This document shows, one piece after another, positions 1-10,526 of a stretch of 64,000 nucleotides of DNA. Positions within the stretch are counted from its first letter, which is position 1. Every line of letters begins with the position of its first letter. Made by a program: the position numbers and the translations under genes. The notes beneath the pieces were generated by a model that saw only the letters and a program-made list of their open reading frames with translations, searched no databases and was not told where the DNA came from. The DNA comes from Sacculina carcini (lineage: Eukaryota > Arthropoda > Thecostraca > Sacculinidae), in contig OU696572.1 of the NCBI GenBank assembly GCA_916048095.2, forward strand, positions 5,413,362-5,477,361. Direction: 5' to 3'.

Positions 1-1049
1 TGTATCATTTGTGGGTATAAATTACACCTTTTCTTGTAGAACACAAAATTCTCTACACAGTAGTATATTCCTGTGTAATCGCAAGTGCGCATAATAGCTG
101 TCAAATTGGCAATATGTCCTTTTGACTTTACACCGCCGTCACTTCCTTCAGATACACTTTGGAAAATTAAGAATTATACCGCATTTTAAAAAATACAATT
201 TCCAGCACGATGATATAATTTATTTTAATGTGTGACAAATAGTTCCTGAGAAATAGGTAGAAAAATGAATTAATTTAGGCGCCCGGTGATCAAGTGTAAT
301 TTTGGATGTATTTGACAATTTTGCCAATTTTACACATTTTTTGTATCATTTGTGGGTATAAATTATACTTTTTCTTGTAGAACACAAAATTATCTACACA
401 ATAGTATAATTTTTATAGCTGTACCATTGCTGGTTTATGAGGAATAGATAGGGGAATATTTACCAAAACATTCACGGTTTCCAGTGCTAATTTTGCATTT
501 TTGACTTTGTCATTTTGACTTCACACCGCCGTAACTTTTTTTCAATACACTTTGGAAAATTAAAAATTATACCGTGTTGTAGCAAACAAAATTCCCAGCA
601 TGATGGTATTATTTATTTAGTTGTGTGATAATTAGTTTTTGATACATAGAGAAAAAAGTATAGAAAATCGGACGCGTGGAGTATAAATATATTTTTGAAT
701 ATAGATTGAAATTTTTTCATGTTTACATCTTTTATGTTCTATTTTCGGATATGAATTATAACCTATCTTGTAGAACAGAAAATTCTCTACACAGTGGTAT
801 AATCTGTTTGGCTGTACCATTTTTGGTTTATGAGGAGTAGATGGCAGAGCATTGACCACAATTTTCGCATTTTTCAGGGTTCATTTTGTCTTTTCACCGC
901 TATAACTTTTTTTGATTTCATTTTTGAAATTTAAAATTTAATCTAAAGTGTAGACAAGAAAATTTCCAACGTGATGGTATAAATTGTTAGCGGGTAGGCT
1001 GAGTGGTGGCCGAATAATAGCTGATAGAAAATGGACCAAGGAGGGTCGA

Positions 1050-1080
<31 letters not shown>

Positions 1081-1120
1081 GACAGACACACAGAGGATCT
1101 CTTTTATATATATAGATATA
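1..1120 (+). repeat. AT-rich dispersed repeat, ~380-bp tandem modules, copy 1
   Basis: Three divergent modules repeat at roughly 370-395 bp. Each carries the recognisable string CACCGCCGTAACTT (near 131, 524; degenerate near 893), then a GGTATAATTTATTT-like block and a block with TTTGTGGGTATAAATTATA followed by CTTGTAGAACA. The copy ends in a (CA)n/(GACA)n run near 1050-1095 and GAGGATCTCTTTTATATATATAGATA. The same ending closes the related copy at about 10075. No coding capacity is visible. The family is not recognised by name; the microsatellite-like end suggests a dispersed transposon-derived repeat, which is inference. Confidence 0.7.
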
Positions 1121-1124
1121 GCAT

Positions 1125-3192
1125 TAAAACCCGCCCGTTGTGCGGAGCAATTCATAACATGAAATTCATATTAATGAAAAATGAAAAAAAAAAATGAAAT
1201 AGGGTACACTCATAAAAATATTAATCAATTGAAAATTATGAGTTTAATTATTTTTATTTCGACAAAATATTTCCCCTCAGTCCGCCTGAGTCATTTTTAA
1301 ACCCGCCCGTCGTGCTGAATAATTCAGAACTCGAACACGATCCGTTCTGCATCTTGAAGTCAAATCCATTGGTTTTGTGTATGGGTTAATTCTACAGGGT
1401 AAATTGAACGTTCTATTGTCTATAGTTGCTGCCCGCGGAGCATTTTCATTAAAAAATACCTTTTTTAAATGAACCATTTGAAAAAATGAACTAAAAAATG
1501 GAAACACTTTTTTTTAAACCCGCCCCTCGTGCGGAACAATTCATACAATAAAATTCATATTTGAAGTCAAATCCATTGGTTTTGTGTATGGATTAATTAT
1601 ACAGGGGAAATTGAACGTTCTATTGTCTATAGTTGCTGAGCGCGGAGCATTTTTATTTTAACAAAAATTACCTTTTTTTAAATGAACCATTTGAAAAAAT
1701 GAACTAAAAACACTTTTTTAAACCCGCCCGTCGTGCGGAACAATTCATACAATAAAATTCATATCAAATCCATAAAATATATTGAATATAAATTGAAAAC
1801 CAAAAAATGTAACCTATTAATATCTCAACCAATAGAAAAGTCTAAATGTGAATATTTTTGTTCTTATTTTGACAAATATTATCCCTCAACCCGCCTGATA
1901 TATAAATCTGCCCGTCGTGTGGTATAATTCAGAACACAAACACGAAACAAACAATGAAAGATGATGAAATCTTTTCATCAGAATGTTTCCAAACTATATT
2001 TATTACTTAACATCATTCCCCAATATCATTTGCTTAAGTACTATTTTACTTTTACCGCTATAATATTTATTGCTAAAATTTATATATTTTCCTATATCAT
2101 TAAAACCCAATATAACCTGAGTCAAAACTACCCAACCCAACCCAACCATCCAATCTTGACCGCTCTCAGCCTAGTCTGAGGTGATTTAACTTATTAGTTT
2201 GTGATCACAAAATATACTGATGCGATCATAATTTGTAATCAGAAGACTGAGATTATCTACCCCAGGGGTCCCAAACACGCGGCCCACAAATACTTATCTC
2301 TCAACCCGCCAATATAGTATCGGAACCAAACTGTAAGGCAGCTAAATTCACATTTGTTGCATAATGCGATATAATTATACACCATTATCATATTATCTCA
2401 TAATTCCCGGTTAATGCTTCCACTAATGCATCATATTCATACAGTTGTTATTTTTTGGATTACACCGATATTAAAGCCCTTGATATTACAGCCGATATTA
2501 TATTATGCAATCTGAGGTGCTCGCTATCATTTAAACCCACTCTTTATAGATACATTTAAGCCCGCCCGTCGTGCGGAACAGTTCATTAAATATGATTAAT
2601 ATTCAATTCATAAAAAAATTAGTGAAAATTGAAAAAGACAAACAAACCCATAGGAATGCTTAGCCAATATAAAAGTCTAAATGTGAAATTTATGTTTCAA
2701 TTTAGAGAACATGTTTTTCCACAACCCGCCTCATATTTAAAGCTGCCCGTCGTGCGGAATAATTCAGAACTCAAACACGAAACAAACACAAAGAAAATTG
2801 ATGAAAAACGACCAACAGAAAGTGAAATTTGTAAATTCTTGTTTTAATTATTGACGATGTTTTTCCCTCAACACTGCTCAAATTCACACCCGTCCTTCGT
2901 GTGTAGTAATTCAGAAGTGTAACACTATCAAAACAATGTAACTTTCTGTCATCTCTATAATTCCAGATTTATGCGTCCGCTAAAACAGCATATTCATATA
3001 GTTGGCATTGCATGATATTAAAACCCATATCCTTATGCAACTTAAGCTTATGCAACTTTAAATTAAACCAATTAAATTATACAGTAAAATTCAGTAGTTA
3101 GCTTTGTTCCCAGTAGTATTTTACCCGCCCGTCGGGCGGAACAATTCATGTGTAAATATTGAGGACAATAAAGCCATTCTATTCAGTATAGT
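1125..3192 (+). repeat. Satellite-like array with recurrent CCCGCCCGTCGTGCGG motif
   Basis: A GC-rich motif close to CCCGCCCGTCGTGCGGAA recurs near 1130, 1303, 1516, 1722, 1905, 2559, 2744, 2891 and 3124 in otherwise AT-rich DNA. Two subtypes occur: type A continues with AACAATTCAT, type B with ATAATTCAGAAC and is preceded by CCTCAACCCGCCTGA. A is followed by B after about 172-184 bp three times, so the basic unit seems to be an A-B dimer. No gene is visible. Parts reappear inverted at 15600-15920. Confidence 0.6.
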
Positions 3193-3196
3193 GTAG

Positions 3197-3482
3197 TGTT
3201 GCAATCCCCCGGGTCTGGCGAACGACACAATGGGGGACGACAACACAATATATATTCACAAGAGATCACAGTTCAGAGGCGGTTACTTACGGTGGCGAAA
3301 CAAAACACAAGCAATGGTAAACAACAGAGCGAGCCAGCAACAGGGTGAGTTCTGTTGTTTACCATTGCTTGTGTTTTGTTTCGCCACCGTAAGTAACCGC
3401 CTCTGAACTGTGATCTCTTGTGAATATATATTGTGTTGTCGTCCCCCATTGTGTCGTTCGCCAGACCCGGGGGGTTGCAACA
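3197..3482. repeat. Inverted repeat of LTR 3' ends (5' side of the element)
   Basis: Positions 3198-3328 and 3351-3481 are reverse complements over 131 bp with one mismatch seen, separated by 22 bp. The left arm is the LTR 3' end in reverse; the right arm is the same segment forward, leading straight into the primer site. The switch occurs at the shared string TCTGT. A normal element would have one full forward LTR here. Confidence 0.85.
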
Positions 3483-3485
3483 AAG

Positions 3486-3502
3486 TGGTGACCCCGACGT
3501 GA
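3486..3502 (+). promoter_or_regulatory. Primer binding site, tRNA-Trp type
   Basis: TGGTGACCCCGACGTGA lies 3 bases after the LTR end ACA. It matches the complement of animal tRNA-Trp 3' ends, the primer known for the CsRn1 clade. It would prime minus-strand cDNA synthesis. Confidence 0.8.
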
Positions 3503-3566
3503 TCACTTCATTGAGTTTATCGGTTACATCTCTGATTGTTGTTGTTTTGCCATTACGCCGCGCACT

Positions 3567-4415
3567 ATGTCTTTTGACAAGCCCGCCGTGGGAGGCCCGC
3601 CCCCGCCATTCGTTGAAGACAGCCCACACATCTGGGTAATTCAGCTCGAGCTTTACTTCAAGCGCACAAAAATGAGCGATGAAGAAACGCGGTTCCAGAC
3701 GGCAGTTTCTATGCTGCCAGCGCACCACGTCATGGAATTCATCGACCTCATTCGGCAGCCTCCTGACGACTGCTACACACAGCTGTGCGCCGCGCTGCAG
3801 TCTCGACTCGGCAAATCGGCGGAGGAAAAACTCAGGTCAGTGTTAAGCGCTCAAGAGCTAGGTGACCGCAAGCCCACACAGTTTCTGCGTTATTTGCAGG
3901 AATTAACTTCGCCGTATTTGAAAGACGGCGAGTCTGAACTGGTACGGCAGATCTTCATGAAGGCGATGCCTGAAGCAGCAGCTCCGTTTCTCCAATTCCT
4001 GCCGGCAGACACAACTCTAGAAACACTTGCAGGTACAGCCGACCGAGTGATATCATCACTGCCGAAAGCGACGGCTCTCATAAGCGCCGTAAGTGGCCAC
4101 ACACGCAGAACAGAGCGCCCGTGCGAAACTACAGGCGGGAGCTGCACACAATGTACGGCGAACGCAAGGGAACTAGCGGCCGTCAAACGTCAGCTGGACG
4201 AAATTCAGCGCCATCTGCAGCGACTATCCGCGGAACCACGTCGCCCCGCATCTTCTACCCGGCGCGTACAGAGGCGTTCACAGTCTCGAGGTCGCTTGGC
4301 GGAGCTCGACGACAACGACTCGAACTCAGGTACCGTGTGCTGGTACCACAAGCATTTCGGCGCTAGAGCCAAAGCCTGCGTCAAACCGTGCACGTTTGAT
4401 TTAAACTTGCAATGA
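3567..4415 (+). CDS. gag: Gag polyprotein, CsRn1-type
   Basis: 282 residues, starting at the first ATG after the primer site. Gag forms the cytoplasmic virus-like particle that packages the element RNA. The first ~170 residues are a helical capsid-like region with a conserved-looking segment around HIWVIQLELYF. Residues ~200-225 form a short helical, possibly coiled-coil stretch with ELAAVKRQLDEIQRHLQRL, followed by an Arg/Ser-rich stretch. The C-terminus has CWYHKHFGARAKACVKPC, the atypical Cys/His cluster of CsRn1 Gag proteins in place of a CCHC knuckle. The frame is intact and its stop overlaps the pol start in ATGA, so pol may be made by frameshift or stop-reinitiation; which one cannot be read from sequence. 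Confidence 0.85.
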   Translation: MSFDKPAVGGPPPPFVEDSPHIWVIQLELYFKRTKMSDEETRFQTAVSMLPAHHVMEFIDLIRQPPDDCYTQLCAALQSRLGKSAEEKLRSVLSAQELGDRKPTQFLRYLQELTSPYLKDGESELVRQIFMKAMPEAAAPFLQFLPADTTLETLAGTADRVISSLPKATALISAVSGHTRRTERPCETTGGSCTQCTANARELAAVKRQLDEIQRHLQRLSAEPRRPASSTRRVQRRSQSRGRLAELDDNDSNSGTVCWYHKHFGARAKACVKPCTFDLNLQ

Positions 4416-7400
4416 GGAGCGATAAGCCAGGTTCGCCCCTCATCATCGCATCTACTGGCCAGAATAACACACCGTTTTTCATCCAGGATTCAGCCACCGG
4501 TATCAAGTTTTTGATCGACACTGGTGCACAGTACAGCATACTGTCGTACCAATCAACTGATCAGCCATCTCTGCTAGTCAACAATAGCCGTATCAACACG
4601 TTCGGCACTAAAGACGTGACTGTGTCTCTAGGCCTGCGCCGCAACTTCCTGTGGTCGTTTCTTCTGGCCGACATAGATTTTTCAATCATCGGGTGTGATT
4701 TCCTGGCGCATCACAACATCAGCGTCAACCCACGGCTGCGACAACTCATCGACAACGAGACAAAACTCACGGTAAGCGGCAACAAGACACGCGCATCTCC
4801 GCAAATAGCGTTATGCCTCACCAACTCAAACTGTAAATTTCAGCAACTTCTCGTCAAGTACCCCCGCCTCACGTCGTCACCGATCGTCGGCGGAGAACAA
4901 CAGCACGGTGTGCATCATCGCATCGAAACAACTGGTCAGCCCTTATACTGCCGGCCACGGCGACTCGACACCGCCAGACTTCAGCTCGCCAAACGTGAGT
5001 TTCAAAACATGCTGACACAAGACATTGTTCGCCCCAGCAAGAGCCAATACGCTAGCGCTCTGCATATGGTGCCTAAATCCACGCCTGGCGAGTGGCGCCC
5101 GTGCGGCGACTATCGCGCTCTAAACAGAATTACGGTCGCAGACAGATACAGCTTACCTTATCTGCAGGACTTTACTGTCTCATTGCATGGCGCCAAAATA
5201 TTCTCAACGATAGATCTCGCCAAAGCGTATTTTCAAATACCAGTACATCCTGATGATGTTCACAAAACCGCCATCACTACACCGTTTGGTCTCTTCGAGA
5301 TGACCAGAATGCCATTTGGCCTGCGCAACAGTGCGCAAACAATGCAACGGTTGATGGATACGGTGCTACGAGGGTTGTCTTTTACGTTTGTGTACATAGA
5401 TGATATTTTGATTTCCAGCAAATCTCACGAAGAGCACCTTGAACACATCGAAACTGTTTTCAAACGCCTCGACAAATTCGGAATTCGAGTGAACCCAGGA
5501 AAATGTGTATTCGCTGTAAATACTCTCACATTTCTCGGTCACACAATTACCGAACATGGTATCACGCCTACGAATAACAAGATCGCCGCTGTCAAGGACT
5601 TCCCAAAGCCTCAAACACAACAACAACTGAGAAGGTTCCTAGGAATGATAAACTTTTATCACAGATTTTTCCCCCATGCAGCTGAAACTCTTGGTCCGCT
5701 CCATCGTCTGGTCGACCACAAGAAGCGACGATCCAAGGCGCCTATCGAGTGGACGCAGGCAGCCGACGAGGCATTCACTGCAGCCAAGGAATATATATGC
5801 GACGCCACTGTACTCAGCCACCAGGATCCAGACGCAAAGCTCGGCGTATTCACGGATGCCAGCAATTTCGGCATAGGATGTGTTCTGCAACAGCTGCAAC
5901 AAGGTATGTGGAAGCCACTTGCATTCTGGTCACAAAAACTGTCGCCCGCACAGCAAAAGTACAGCGCGTTTGGGCGAGAATTGTTGGCATCATACATGGC
6001 CATCCGCCATTTCAGGCCGTTCGTCGAAGGTCGCCAATTTGTTCTCGTCACTGACCACAAACCGTTGGTACACGCGATCAGGTCATCGACAACAATCCAT
6101 TCACCGCGAGAACAGCGACACCTTGACTACATTGTGCAATTCACGACGAATGTAGAGCACATCAGCGGCACAGATAACGTCGTCTCCGACGCATTGTCAA
6201 GGATAGCCAGTGTCCACAGCATCATCGATCTGTTGCAGCTATCACAAGAACAGGCGCACGACAACGACATAAACACTCTAAAAAAAGGTAATGACACTAA
6301 CTTAAAAATTACAATCAAGCCGTTACCTACGCACGCAAACGCCTCAATCATCTGCGATGATTCCACAGGCACATCTCGGCCCATCGTGCCGAAGTCCATG
6401 CGAAAGCAAGTTTTTTGTGTTCTCCATAATTTGTCACACCCCGGCCGAAAAGCCACACTGAAACTTATCTCTGACAGATTTGTGTGGCCATCTATGCGGC
6501 ATGATGTGATGCAATGGACTACACAGTGCACACATTGCCAAACGTGCAAAGTCTCTCGTCACAATCGTTCGACACCTGCTCAGTTTTGTCTACCGTCAGG
6601 TCGCTTTCATAATATCCACATTGATATTGTGGGGCCATTGCCTTACTGTAAAGGCCAGCAGTACATATTGACGATGATCGACAGGTTTACCAGGTGGCCT
6701 GAAGTCTGCCCAATGCCTGATATATCCGCAGACACAGTTGCCCGCTGTTTCATCAGCACTTGGATATCCAGGTATGGCGTACCACACACCATTGTGTCTG
6801 ACCGAGGCTCACAGTTCACCTCTCGCCTGTGGCAACAAATCACGGCACGTCTCGGGGCTGAATCACTGCACACCACTGCCTACAACCCCAGCGCCAACGG
6901 CCTCGTCGAACGCCTTCACCGACAACTCAAATGTGCGCTACGCGACTGTCCAAACTGGATCGACCGCCTTCCAATCGTGATGCTGGGAATACGCGCCTCT
7001 GTCAAAGAATCGGTACAGTGTTCATCAGCACAGCTGGTTTTAGGCACACTTTTACGACTACCAGGTGAAATGTTCGCCAACATGAGTGATATTTCGCCCC
7101 AACAGGTCGCACGAGAACTGTCGCAGCACTTCGAAAGGATCCGCCCAGTACAGAGCAGGCCGACGACCACAGCTGACACATTTACTCTGCCTGCGCTCAA
7201 CACTGCAGAATACGTGTTTGTGCGTAACGACGGCCACCGTCGTCCCTTGCAGCCTGTCTACACTGGTCCGTACCGCGTGCTCAAGCGCACACCAAAAACA
7301 TTTACGATTGAACGAAACGGCGAGGACACAATCTGCGTGGACCGACTACGACCGGCTTTCTTGGAAAACGCTTCCATCAGCTTTCCACAAGAGACCGCTG

Positions 7401-7537
7401 TATCCATCTTCCAGCCGCAATCTGCCTCCAGCAAAACTCCTGCGCGAAACTGCTCCGGATCAAGAATCCCGGTTCTGCGTACGCGTATCACTCGTTCCGG
7501 TCGTGTTGTCCGCCCCCCAGTCCGTTTTTCTCCTTGA
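4412..7537 (+). CDS. pol: Pol polyprotein (protease-RT-RNase H-integrase)
   Basis: 1041 residues, uninterrupted. Domains in order: aspartic protease with FLIDTGAQYSIL (D near residue 34); reverse transcriptase with motif FVYIDDILIS near 327; RNase H beginning FTDASNFGIG near 479; integrase with an HHCC zinc site (HNLSHPGRK... C-x2-C near 676-712) and a DDE catalytic triad at HIDIVG (~735), VSDRGSQF (~795) and NGLVERLHR (~831). A C-terminal GPY/F-like segment, VYTGPYRVLKR, follows. The order places it in Ty3/Gypsy, and the Gag and primer site place it in CsRn1. It processes Gag, copies the RNA to DNA and inserts it. All visible catalytic residues are present, so the protein could be active although the LTR ends are not standard. 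Confidence 0.92.
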   Translation: MRSDKPGSPLIIASTGQNNTPFFIQDSATGIKFLIDTGAQYSILSYQSTDQPSLLVNNSRINTFGTKDVTVSLGLRRNFLWSFLLADIDFSIIGCDFLAHHNISVNPRLRQLIDNETKLTVSGNKTRASPQIALCLTNSNCKFQQLLVKYPRLTSSPIVGGEQQHGVHHRIETTGQPLYCRPRRLDTARLQLAKREFQNMLTQDIVRPSKSQYASALHMVPKSTPGEWRPCGDYRALNRITVADRYSLPYLQDFTVSLHGAKIFSTIDLAKAYFQIPVHPDDVHKTAITTPFGLFEMTRMPFGLRNSAQTMQRLMDTVLRGLSFTFVYIDDILISSKSHEEHLEHIETVFKRLDKFGIRVNPGKCVFAVNTLTFLGHTITEHGITPTNNKIAAVKDFPKPQTQQQLRRFLGMINFYHRFFPHAAETLGPLHRLVDHKKRRSKAPIEWTQAADEAFTAAKEYICDATVLSHQDPDAKLGVFTDASNFGIGCVLQQLQQGMWKPLAFWSQKLSPAQQKYSAFGRELLASYMAIRHFRPFVEGRQFVLVTDHKPLVHAIRSSTTIHSPREQRHLDYIVQFTTNVEHISGTDNVVSDALSRIASVHSIIDLLQLSQEQAHDNDINTLKKGNDTNLKITIKPLPTHANASIICDDSTGTSRPIVPKSMRKQVFCVLHNLSHPGRKATLKLISDRFVWPSMRHDVMQWTTQCTHCQTCKVSRHNRSTPAQFCLPSGRFHNIHIDIVGPLPYCKGQQYILTMIDRFTRWPEVCPMPDISADTVARCFISTWISRYGVPHTIVSDRGSQFTSRLWQQITARLGAESLHTTAYNPSANGLVERLHRQLKCALRDCPNWIDRLPIVMLGIRASVKESVQCSSAQLVLGTLLRLPGEMFANMSDISPQQVARELSQHFERIRPVQSRPTTTADTFTLPALNTAEYVFVRNDGHRRPLQPVYTGPYRVLKRTPKTFTIERNGEDTICVDRLRPAFLENASISFPQETAVSIFQPQSASSKTPARNCSGSRIPVLRTRITRSGRVVRPPVRFSP

Positions 7538-7540
7538 ACT

Positions 7541-7553
7541 GGAGGGGGGCTCC
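7541..7553 (+). promoter_or_regulatory. Polypurine tract
   Basis: GGAGGGGGG with a short CTCC tail lies directly before the LTR start TGTGGCG and just after the pol stop. It is the expected plus-strand primer of the element. Confidence 0.75.
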
Positions 7554-7787
7554 TGTGGCGCCTGTGCAAATGTAGGCCAAAAACATTTGCCCATACACCA
7601 CAAACACACACTCTACCAGCGCTTCAGCGGTACGCGTCCCGGAGGTGTATGTCCCCTGCACACAGACATACACCACGTACAAACACCAGCCAGCGCGCAC
7701 CGACCCGGTACAGTGCCGCGTCCCGGAGGTGTATGTCCCCTGCAAGTGTCCTCTGCAAGGTCAAGTGTTGCTGGCTCGCCACCACTT
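7554..7787 (+). repeat. Partial forward 3' LTR joined to a reverse primer-site scrap
   Basis: This begins with the LTR start TGTGGCG and runs forward through about 1.5 copies of the LTR minisatellite to about 7779. It then switches to CACCACTT at 7780-7787, which is the reverse complement of AAGTGGTG, the bases joining LTR end and primer site. The full reverse LTR follows. It is therefore the second fold-back junction. Confidence 0.75.
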
Positions 7788-8490
7788 TGTTGCAACCCCC
7801 CCGGGTCTGGTGAACGACACAATGGGGGACGACAACACAATATATATTCACAAGAGATCACAGTTCAGAGGCGGTTACTTACGGTGGCGAAACAAAACAC
7901 GAGCAATGGTAAACAACAGAGCGAGCCAGCAACAGGGTGAGTTCTGTGGACTGGTTGTGGAAGAGTGTGTGTGACGGTGTTTTATACGTCGCTGGCGTGT
8001 GTGGTTGAGAATGTGTGTGTATGTGCGTATGTTGTCGCCTGGTGTTCTGGGTCACATATGGTCTGGGCGCACGGCTGTGGACCAGATGCTGCCCTCGATG
8101 GCTGCTGCATCCCTGGGTGAGGATGTGGTCAGGCGGATGCGAACCAGATGTTGGCCCAGACACTGAAGAGGGTTGGTGCGCACTGACTGGTGTTTGTACG
8201 TGGTGTATGTCTGTGTGCAGGGGACATACACCTCCGGGACGCGACACTGTACCGGGTTGGTGCGCGTTGGCTGGTGTTTGTACGTGGTGTATGTCTATGT
8301 GCAGGGGACATACACCTCCGGGACGCGGCACTGTACCGGGTCGGTGCGCGCTGGCTGGTGTTTGTACGTGGTGTATGTCTGTGTGCAGGGGACATACACC
8401 TCCGGGACGCGTACCGCTGAAGCGCTGGTAGAGTGTGTGTTTGTGGTGTATGGGCAAATGTTTTTGGCCTACATTTGCACAGGCGCCACA
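7788..8490 (-). repeat. Full-length LTR in reverse orientation
   Basis: Read on the minus strand it starts TGTGGCGCCTGTGCAAATG (8490) and ends TTGCAACA (7788), about 703 bp. It contains a ~84-bp minisatellite (roughly 8165-8410, three copies with the core GGGGACATACACCTCCGGGA) and its last ~150 bp match the arms at 3197-3482. Several open frames here come from the minisatellite and are not genes. Confidence 0.85.
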
Positions 8491-8494
8491 GTAG

Positions 8495-10080
8495 CATTAA
8501 ATAAACTGTACCCAATAAAACCACACCATCCATGATTGGAGCTAATATGATGCATTCTTAATTGTGATTGGGCTTCAGTGAAAATTAATCGGTGTATATT
8601 CCTGTGTAATCGCAAGTGCGCATAATAGCTGTCAAATTGGTAATATGTGCTTTTGACTTTACACCGCCGTAACTTCCTTCAGATGCACTTCGGAAAATTA
8701 CAAATTATACCGTATTGTAGAAAACAAGATTTCTAGCACGATGGTATAATTTATTTTTATGTGTTACAAATATTCACTGAGAAATAGTAGAAAAATGAAT
8801 TAATTTTAGTCACCCGGTGTTCAAGTGTAATTTTGGATGTATTTGCGAATTTTGCCAATTTTACACGTGTTTTGTATCATTTGTGGATATAAATTATAGC
8901 TTATCTTGTAGAACACAAAATTATCTACACAGTAGTATATTCCTGTGTAATCTTGTTTTCTACAATACGGTATAATTTGTAATTTTCCAAAGTGCATCTG
9001 AAGGAAGTTACGGGGTCTAAAGTCAAACGGACATATTGCCAATTTGACAGCTATTATGCGCACTTGCGAAAAAAAATAAAAATTGGCAATATGTCCGTTT
9101 GACTTTAGACCCCGTAACTTCCTTCAGATGCACTTTGGAAAATTACAAATTATACCGTATTGTAGAAAACAAGATTTCTAGCACGATGGTATAATTTATT
9201 TTTATGTGTTACAAATATTTACTGAGAAATAGTAGAAAAATTTATTAATTTTAGTCACCCGGTGCTCAAGTGTAATTTTGGATGTATTTGAGAATTTTGC
9301 CAATTGTACACGTTTTTTGTATCATTTATGGGTATAAATTATAACTTTTCTTGTAGAACACAAAATTATCTACACAATAGTATAATTTTTATAGCTGTAC
9401 CTTGCTGGTTTATGAGGAATAGATAGCGGAATATTGACCAAAATATTCACGTTTTTTGTGCTAATTTTGCCTTTTTGCTTTTTTGTCATTTACACTTCAC
9501 ACCGCCGTAACTTTTTTTAATACACTTTGGAAAATTAAAAATTATACCGTGTTGTAGCAAACAAAATTCCCAGCATGATGGTATTATTTATTTAGATGTG
9601 TGATTATTAGTTTTTGAGAAATAGAGAAAAAAGTATATAAAATCGGACGCGTGGAGTTTAAATAAAATTTTGAACGTAGATTGATTTTTTTCCATTTTAC
9701 ATGTTTTATATTTAATTTTTGGGTATAAATTATAATTCGTTGAGTAGAACAGAAAATTTTCTACACAGTGGTATAATTTGTATAGTTGTACCATTGCTGG
9801 TTTAGGAGGAGTAGTCTTCAGAAAATTGACCAAAATGTTCGCATTTTTCAGGGTTCATTTTGTCTTTTCACCGCTATAACTTTTTTTGATTTCATTTTTC
9901 AAATTTAAAATTTAATCTAAAGTGTAGACAAGAAAATTTCCAACGTGATGGTATAAATTGTTAGCAGGTAGGCCAAGTGGTGGCCAAATAATAGCTGATA
10001 GAACATGGACCAAGGAGGGTTGGACAGACACACAGACACAAACAGAGGATCTCTTTTATATATATAGATATACACATAAA
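8495..10080 (+). repeat. AT-rich dispersed repeat, copy 2
   Basis: This continues the host repeat interrupted by the Gypsy element. A leader with TGATGCATTCTTAATTGTG is followed by the ~380-bp modules (CACCGCCGTAACTT near 8665 and 9500, and an altered version near 9110) and the ending GAGGATCTCTTTTATATATATAGATA near 10050-10072. No gene is visible. Confidence 0.7.
8950..9175. repeat. Perfect palindrome, 96-bp arms
   Basis: 8950-9045 and 9080-9175 are exact reverse complements with a 34-bp AT-rich spacer. The arms are module sequence of the surrounding repeat. Absence of any mismatch implies recent formation or gene conversion; the DNA or an RNA copy could form a long hairpin. Confidence 0.9.
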
Positions 10081-10526
10081 TATATATACACACATACATA
10101 TATAATCACAGATATACATATATGTATTTAATGGAAATAGATAAAATAAAGCAAGGTAAAAATATATATGAATAAAAAGATAAGAAAAAAAAACAAAAAA
10201 AAATTATAGATGGCCGTTGGCTAGCGAGTAGTTCTTCCGCCCTTGGACAGGTTATATTTTTGTCCTGCTGGGTGTCTAGCTCACCGGTGGGAACCAGTGG
10301 GTGTCTAGCTCACCCTCCTCACCGGTGGGAACCAGTGGGGGAGCCGGTTTAGTCACCAACCACTTGACCATGAGACTGGTTTTACTGGGCTACACAGTAC
10401 CAGTAGCAGGAATTCTCTTGACCAGTAGGGCTGGGCAGGAACTTGTTCCGGAGCCCGTTCTGACGATTCTGCTACGTGGATATTGAAACCGGGTCCGAGA
10501 CTCGGAACGGGTCCGAACATCATCCC
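10081..10526. other. Non-coding, AT-rich then unclassified
   Basis: 10081-10210 is a low-complexity (TA)n/(CA)n/A-rich stretch. 10260-10340 has an imperfect direct duplication around GTGTCTAGCTCACC and GGTGGGAACCAGTGGG. I see no gene and cannot assign the sequence to a family. Confidence 0.5.

Larger units (their letters stand above)
3197..8490 (+). mobile_element. Ty3/Gypsy retrotransposon, CsRn1-like, with fold-back LTR ends
   Basis: The insertion is flanked by the 4-bp duplication GTAG (3193-3196 and 8491-8494). It holds a tRNA-Trp-type primer site, gag and pol in two intact frames with an ATGA overlap, and a polypurine tract. The termini are abnormal: both outer ends belong to LTR sequence in reverse orientation (TGTTGCAA at 3197, GCGCCACA at 8490), while gag-pol and the inner LTR pieces run forward. 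The complete LTR, seen only in reverse at 7788-8490, is about 703 bp with TGTGGCG...TTGCAACA termini. The 5' forward LTR is reduced to its last ~132 bp. An uninterrupted paralogous target exists at about 15566-15569. Confidence 0.85.

Noticed and set aside
7613-8535. Several 75-190 residue frames within the LTR of the first Gypsy
   Set aside because: They follow the ~84-bp minisatellite in both strands and are the same sequence read in different frames.
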